Of a stretch of 34,636 nucleotides of DNA, positions 33,115 through 34,636 are shown one piece after another. The translations under genes were made by a program, and so were the position numbers. The stretch lies in assembly GCA_023418355.1 (NCBI GenBank), contig JAEZZU010000273.1:1-34636 (forward strand). Reading direction: 5' to 3'. This DNA comes from Pseudomonadota bacterium. Its GTDB lineage: Bacteria; Pseudomonadota; Gammaproteobacteria; Burkholderiales; Burkholderiaceae_C. The stretch's first letter is position 1. Every line of letters starts with the position of its first letter. Under the pieces are notes generated by a model, which saw nothing but the letters and a program-made list of their open reading frames with translations, ran no database searches and was not told the DNA's origin.

Positions 33115-33681
33115 ATGATCCCCGACAACCGCCCGGTGCTTGGCCGAGATCTGGACGCAGTGCGCCAGGAATTTGGCCTGCTGACCAATGACATCATCTG
33201 GGTGCTGAGCATGTCCATCACCCGCTGGACGCAGATCGTGCGCCAGGCCCCCGATGAACCCGTCAAAGACCCGACACTGGCGCTGCTGGTGCGCTTCCTC
33301 GCCCAGCACCCGGAGCTGGCCGTGGTGCCCAAGCAGCCCAGCGCTGCCGAGCTGTTTGCGCTCATGAATGAAGCTGCTGATGTAGAGCCCAAGCGCTTTG
33401 CCACCTACTTTGGCGCAGAAAGCTCGGCCGCCTACCGGTGGATGAAGTCAGATGCCCGCCCATCGTCCACCGTCACGCGGCTGATGCACTTCATGAAAAC
33501 CGCCTTGCTCATGCAGGACAACGCAGGCCGCACGCAGATGCTGGAAGACTGGCGCAAGACCGTGGAGCAGGAGGCCAAGACCCGCGGCGTGGATGATGTC
33601 TTCAAAAGCGGCCGCTGGAGTACCACACCCATCGTGGACAACGGCGCGCCCTCCTCCCCGCTGCCCCGCAGCAAGGCATAA
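33115..33681 (+). CDS. uncharacterised protein with two HTH-like repeats
   Basis: A 188-residue cytoplasmic protein. Two similar segments, about 24-65 and 90-128, each look like an XRE-type helix-turn-helix. Both have a stretch ending in an RW pair (SMSITRW and SSAAYRW), then a helix of pattern TxxLxxF (TLALLVRF and TVTRLMHF). This suggests an internally duplicated DNA-binding domain, followed by a charged helix and a disordered Pro/Ser tail. The family is not recognised. A strong GAGGAG site sits upstream and a terminator starts at its stop. It could be a regulator of the neighbouring flagellar genes, but may equally be a housekeeping gene next to the peroxiredoxin. Confidence 0.7.
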   Translation: MIPDNRPVLGRDLDAVRQEFGLLTNDIIWVLSMSITRWTQIVRQAPDEPVKDPTLALLVRFLAQHPELAVVPKQPSAAELFALMNEAADVEPKRFATYFGAESSAAYRWMKSDARPSSTVTRLMHFMKTALLMQDNAGRTQMLEDWRKTVEQEAKTRGVDDVFKSGRWSTTPIVDNGAPSSPLPRSKA

Positions 33682-33709
33682 AAAAACGCTGCGCCAGGCA
33701 GCGTTTTTT
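33681..33709. terminator. bidirectional terminator between the HTH-like gene and peroxiredoxin
   Basis: Hairpin with arms ACGCTGC (33686-33692) and GCAGCGT (33698-33704), a five-base loop, an A-run before and a T-run after. It serves both convergent genes. Confidence 0.9.
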
Positions 33710-33727
33710 GATTCAGCCAGGCTGCAA

Positions 33728-34237
33728 TCAGGCAGCTTTGGCCTGAGCCAGCAGAGTGTCGGCATCCGACACTTCAAACTTGCCAGGGCCTTCCACGTTC
33801 AGTGTCACAACCTTGCCATCCTTGACCAGCATGGAGTAGCGGTTGCTGCGCAGGCCCAGGCCCTTGCCGTTCAGGTCCAGGGTCAGCCCCAGTGCCTTGG
33901 CCAGTGCTGCATCGCCATCGGCAATCATGCGCACCTTGCCTGTCGCCTTTTGATCGCGGCCCCATGCACCCATCACAAAGGCGTCATTGACGGCCACACA
34001 CCAGATTTCGTCCACGCCAGCAGCCTTGAACGCTTCAGCCTGCTCGATGTAGCCAGGCAGGTGACGCTCGGAGCAAGTGGGGGTAAATGCGCCGGGCACG
34101 GCAAACAGGGCAATTGTCTTGCCAGCCACTGCTGCGGGCAGCTCGACGGGGTTAGGGCCAATGCTGCAACCATTTCCCTCTACCTCGACGTACTCCATCA
34201 GCTTCACTGCGGGCAGCGTATCTCCAACCTTGATCAT
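33728..34237 (-). CDS. Prx5-type peroxiredoxin
   Basis: A 169-residue thiol peroxidase that reduces hydrogen and organic peroxides. The active-site motif PGAFTPTCS places the peroxidatic cysteine at residue 55, followed by HLPGY. Cys80 in DEIWCVAVND and Cys24 are also present. The conserved VNDAFVMGAWG and RSNRYSMLV segments fit the Prx5/type II family. ATG at 34237 is chosen because GGAGG lies just upstream and the product has family length; a longer frame runs into the rpsQ terminator. Confidence 0.95.
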   Translation of the reverse strand: MIKVGDTLPAVKLMEYVEVEGNGCSIGPNPVELPAAVAGKTIALFAVPGAFTPTCSERHLPGYIEQAEAFKAAGVDEIWCVAVNDAFVMGAWGRDQKATGKVRMIADGDAALAKALGLTLDLNGKGLGLRSNRYSMLVKDGKVVTLNVEGPGKFEVSDADTLLAQAKAA

Positions 34238-34312
34238 GTGTGTCCTCCAATGACGGTTCAAAAATGGCTTTACCTGTTTTCCCGGCATTACGCGCAGGTC
34301 AGGCCAGAAAAC

Positions 34313-34343
34313 AAAAAAGCGACCCACATTGTGGGTCGCTTTT
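34313..34343 (-). terminator. strong terminator after rpsQ
   Basis: A 13-bp stem, AAAAGCGACCCAC (34315-34327) with its complement at 34331-34343, around a three-base loop. On the minus strand it is followed by a T-run. It ends the ribosomal operon at rpsQ, upstream of the peroxiredoxin gene. Confidence 0.92.
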
Positions 34344-34373
34344 CAAGACTATGCAGTCAAAGCAGTTGAATGC

Positions 34374-34636
34374 TTAAACCAGACCAGCCTTTTGCACCAA
34401 GCGGGTAGCTACCCAGTTCTTGGTCTTGGACAGAGGACGGCTCTCGGTGATCTCGATGGTATCGCCCATCTTGAATTCACCGTTTTCGTCATGAGCGTGG
34501 TACTTCGAAGACTTCACCACGATCTTGCCGTAGATGGGGTGCATCACGCGACGCTCCACCAACACGGTCACTGTCTTAGCGCGCTTGTCGCTCACCACCT
34601 TGCCAACCAAGGTGCGCTTGAGGGATGTTTTAGCTT
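34374..34636 (-). CDS. rpsQ: 30S ribosomal protein S17, 5'-truncated by the window edge
   Basis: A primary 16S rRNA-binding protein of the small subunit. 86 residues are visible; the frame is open to the edge and reads AKTSLKRTLVGKVVSDK, so the TTG codon at 34610 is an internal Leu, not the start. The typical blocks VERRVMHPIYGKIV, KYHAHDENGEFKMGDTIEI and ESRPLSKTKNW are intact, ending VQKAGLV. The sequence is very like betaproteobacterial S17. The operon terminates right after it, so rplN does not follow here. Confidence 0.97.
   Translation of the reverse strand, partial: AKTSLKRTLVGKVVSDKRAKTVTVLVERRVMHPIYGKIVVKSSKYHAHDENGEFKMGDTIEITESRPLSKTKNWVATRLVQKAGLV

Noticed and set aside
34611..34636. 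rpsQ starting at the TTG at 34610
   Set aside because: The frame continues upstream with S17-like residues (AKTSLKRTL), so the gene is cut by the window edge instead.
1..34636. CRISPR arrays, tRNA genes, insertion sequences, integrase or attachment repeats
   Set aside because: None seen by eye. No transposase or integrase protein is present and no regularly spaced repeat array was found, so a mobile origin of the cluster has no direct support.

Overview
This window is an almost complete flagellar gene cluster next to the end of a ribosomal protein operon. The rpsQ sequence at the right edge, the high GC content of the coding regions and the overall protein style suggest a member of the Burkholderiales, probably Comamonadaceae (Comamonas-like). 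That placement is an inference from remembered sequences, not a search result.

Layout, left to right. (1) The 3' part of a compact flagellin gene (+) ends in a bidirectional terminator. (2) A leftward operon (reading right to left) runs flgB-flgC-flgD-flgE-flgF-flgG-flgH-flgI-flgJ-flgK-flgL, then an unrecognised 358-residue protein coupled to flgL, then a PilZ (cyclic-di-GMP) protein. (3) flgA lies alone on +, divergent from flgB. (4) A long leftward operon runs fliE-fliF-fliG-fliH-fliI-fliJ-fliD-fliS-fliT-like-fliK-fliL-fliA-motA-motB-flgM-flgN and ends with a FlgJ-type muramidase separate from the rod cap. (5) A rightward operon, fliM-fliN-fliP-fliQ-fliR-flhB-flhA, diverges from fliE. (6) After a long dyad come a leftward unknown protein (242 aa), a rightward protein with two HTH-like repeats (188 aa), a leftward Prx5-type peroxiredoxin, and the end of rpsQ.

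Together these genes encode the C-ring and MS-ring, export gate and ATPase, rod, hook, P and L rings, junction proteins, cap, filament, stator, hook ruler, chaperones, and the FliA/FlgM checkpoint. The content and modular order resemble the lateral or Flag-2 systems of enterics, Aeromonas and Vibrio: fliMNPQR-flhBA divergent from fliEFGHIJ, no fliO, a short FliM without the CheY-binding N-terminus, and a fliD-fliS-fliT/K-fliL-fliA-motA-motB block matching lafB-C-E-F-S-T-U. The differences are that this block sits between fliJ and flgM, and that no lafK-type sigma-54 activator lies between fliM and fliE. No flhDC, fleQ, flhF/flhG or che genes are present, so the master regulator is either outside the window or one of the two unknown genes beside flhA.

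The most interesting points are: four short sequence motifs shared by the two divergent control regions (flgB/flgA and fliE/fliM); a canonical EF-hand calcium-binding loop inside the filament cap FliD; the split FlgJ; the unknown 358-residue protein; and a MotA lacking the usual conserved Arg of the cytoplasmic loop. All coding calls rest on recognising protein families by eye. No stretch longer than 300 bases lacks a gene.
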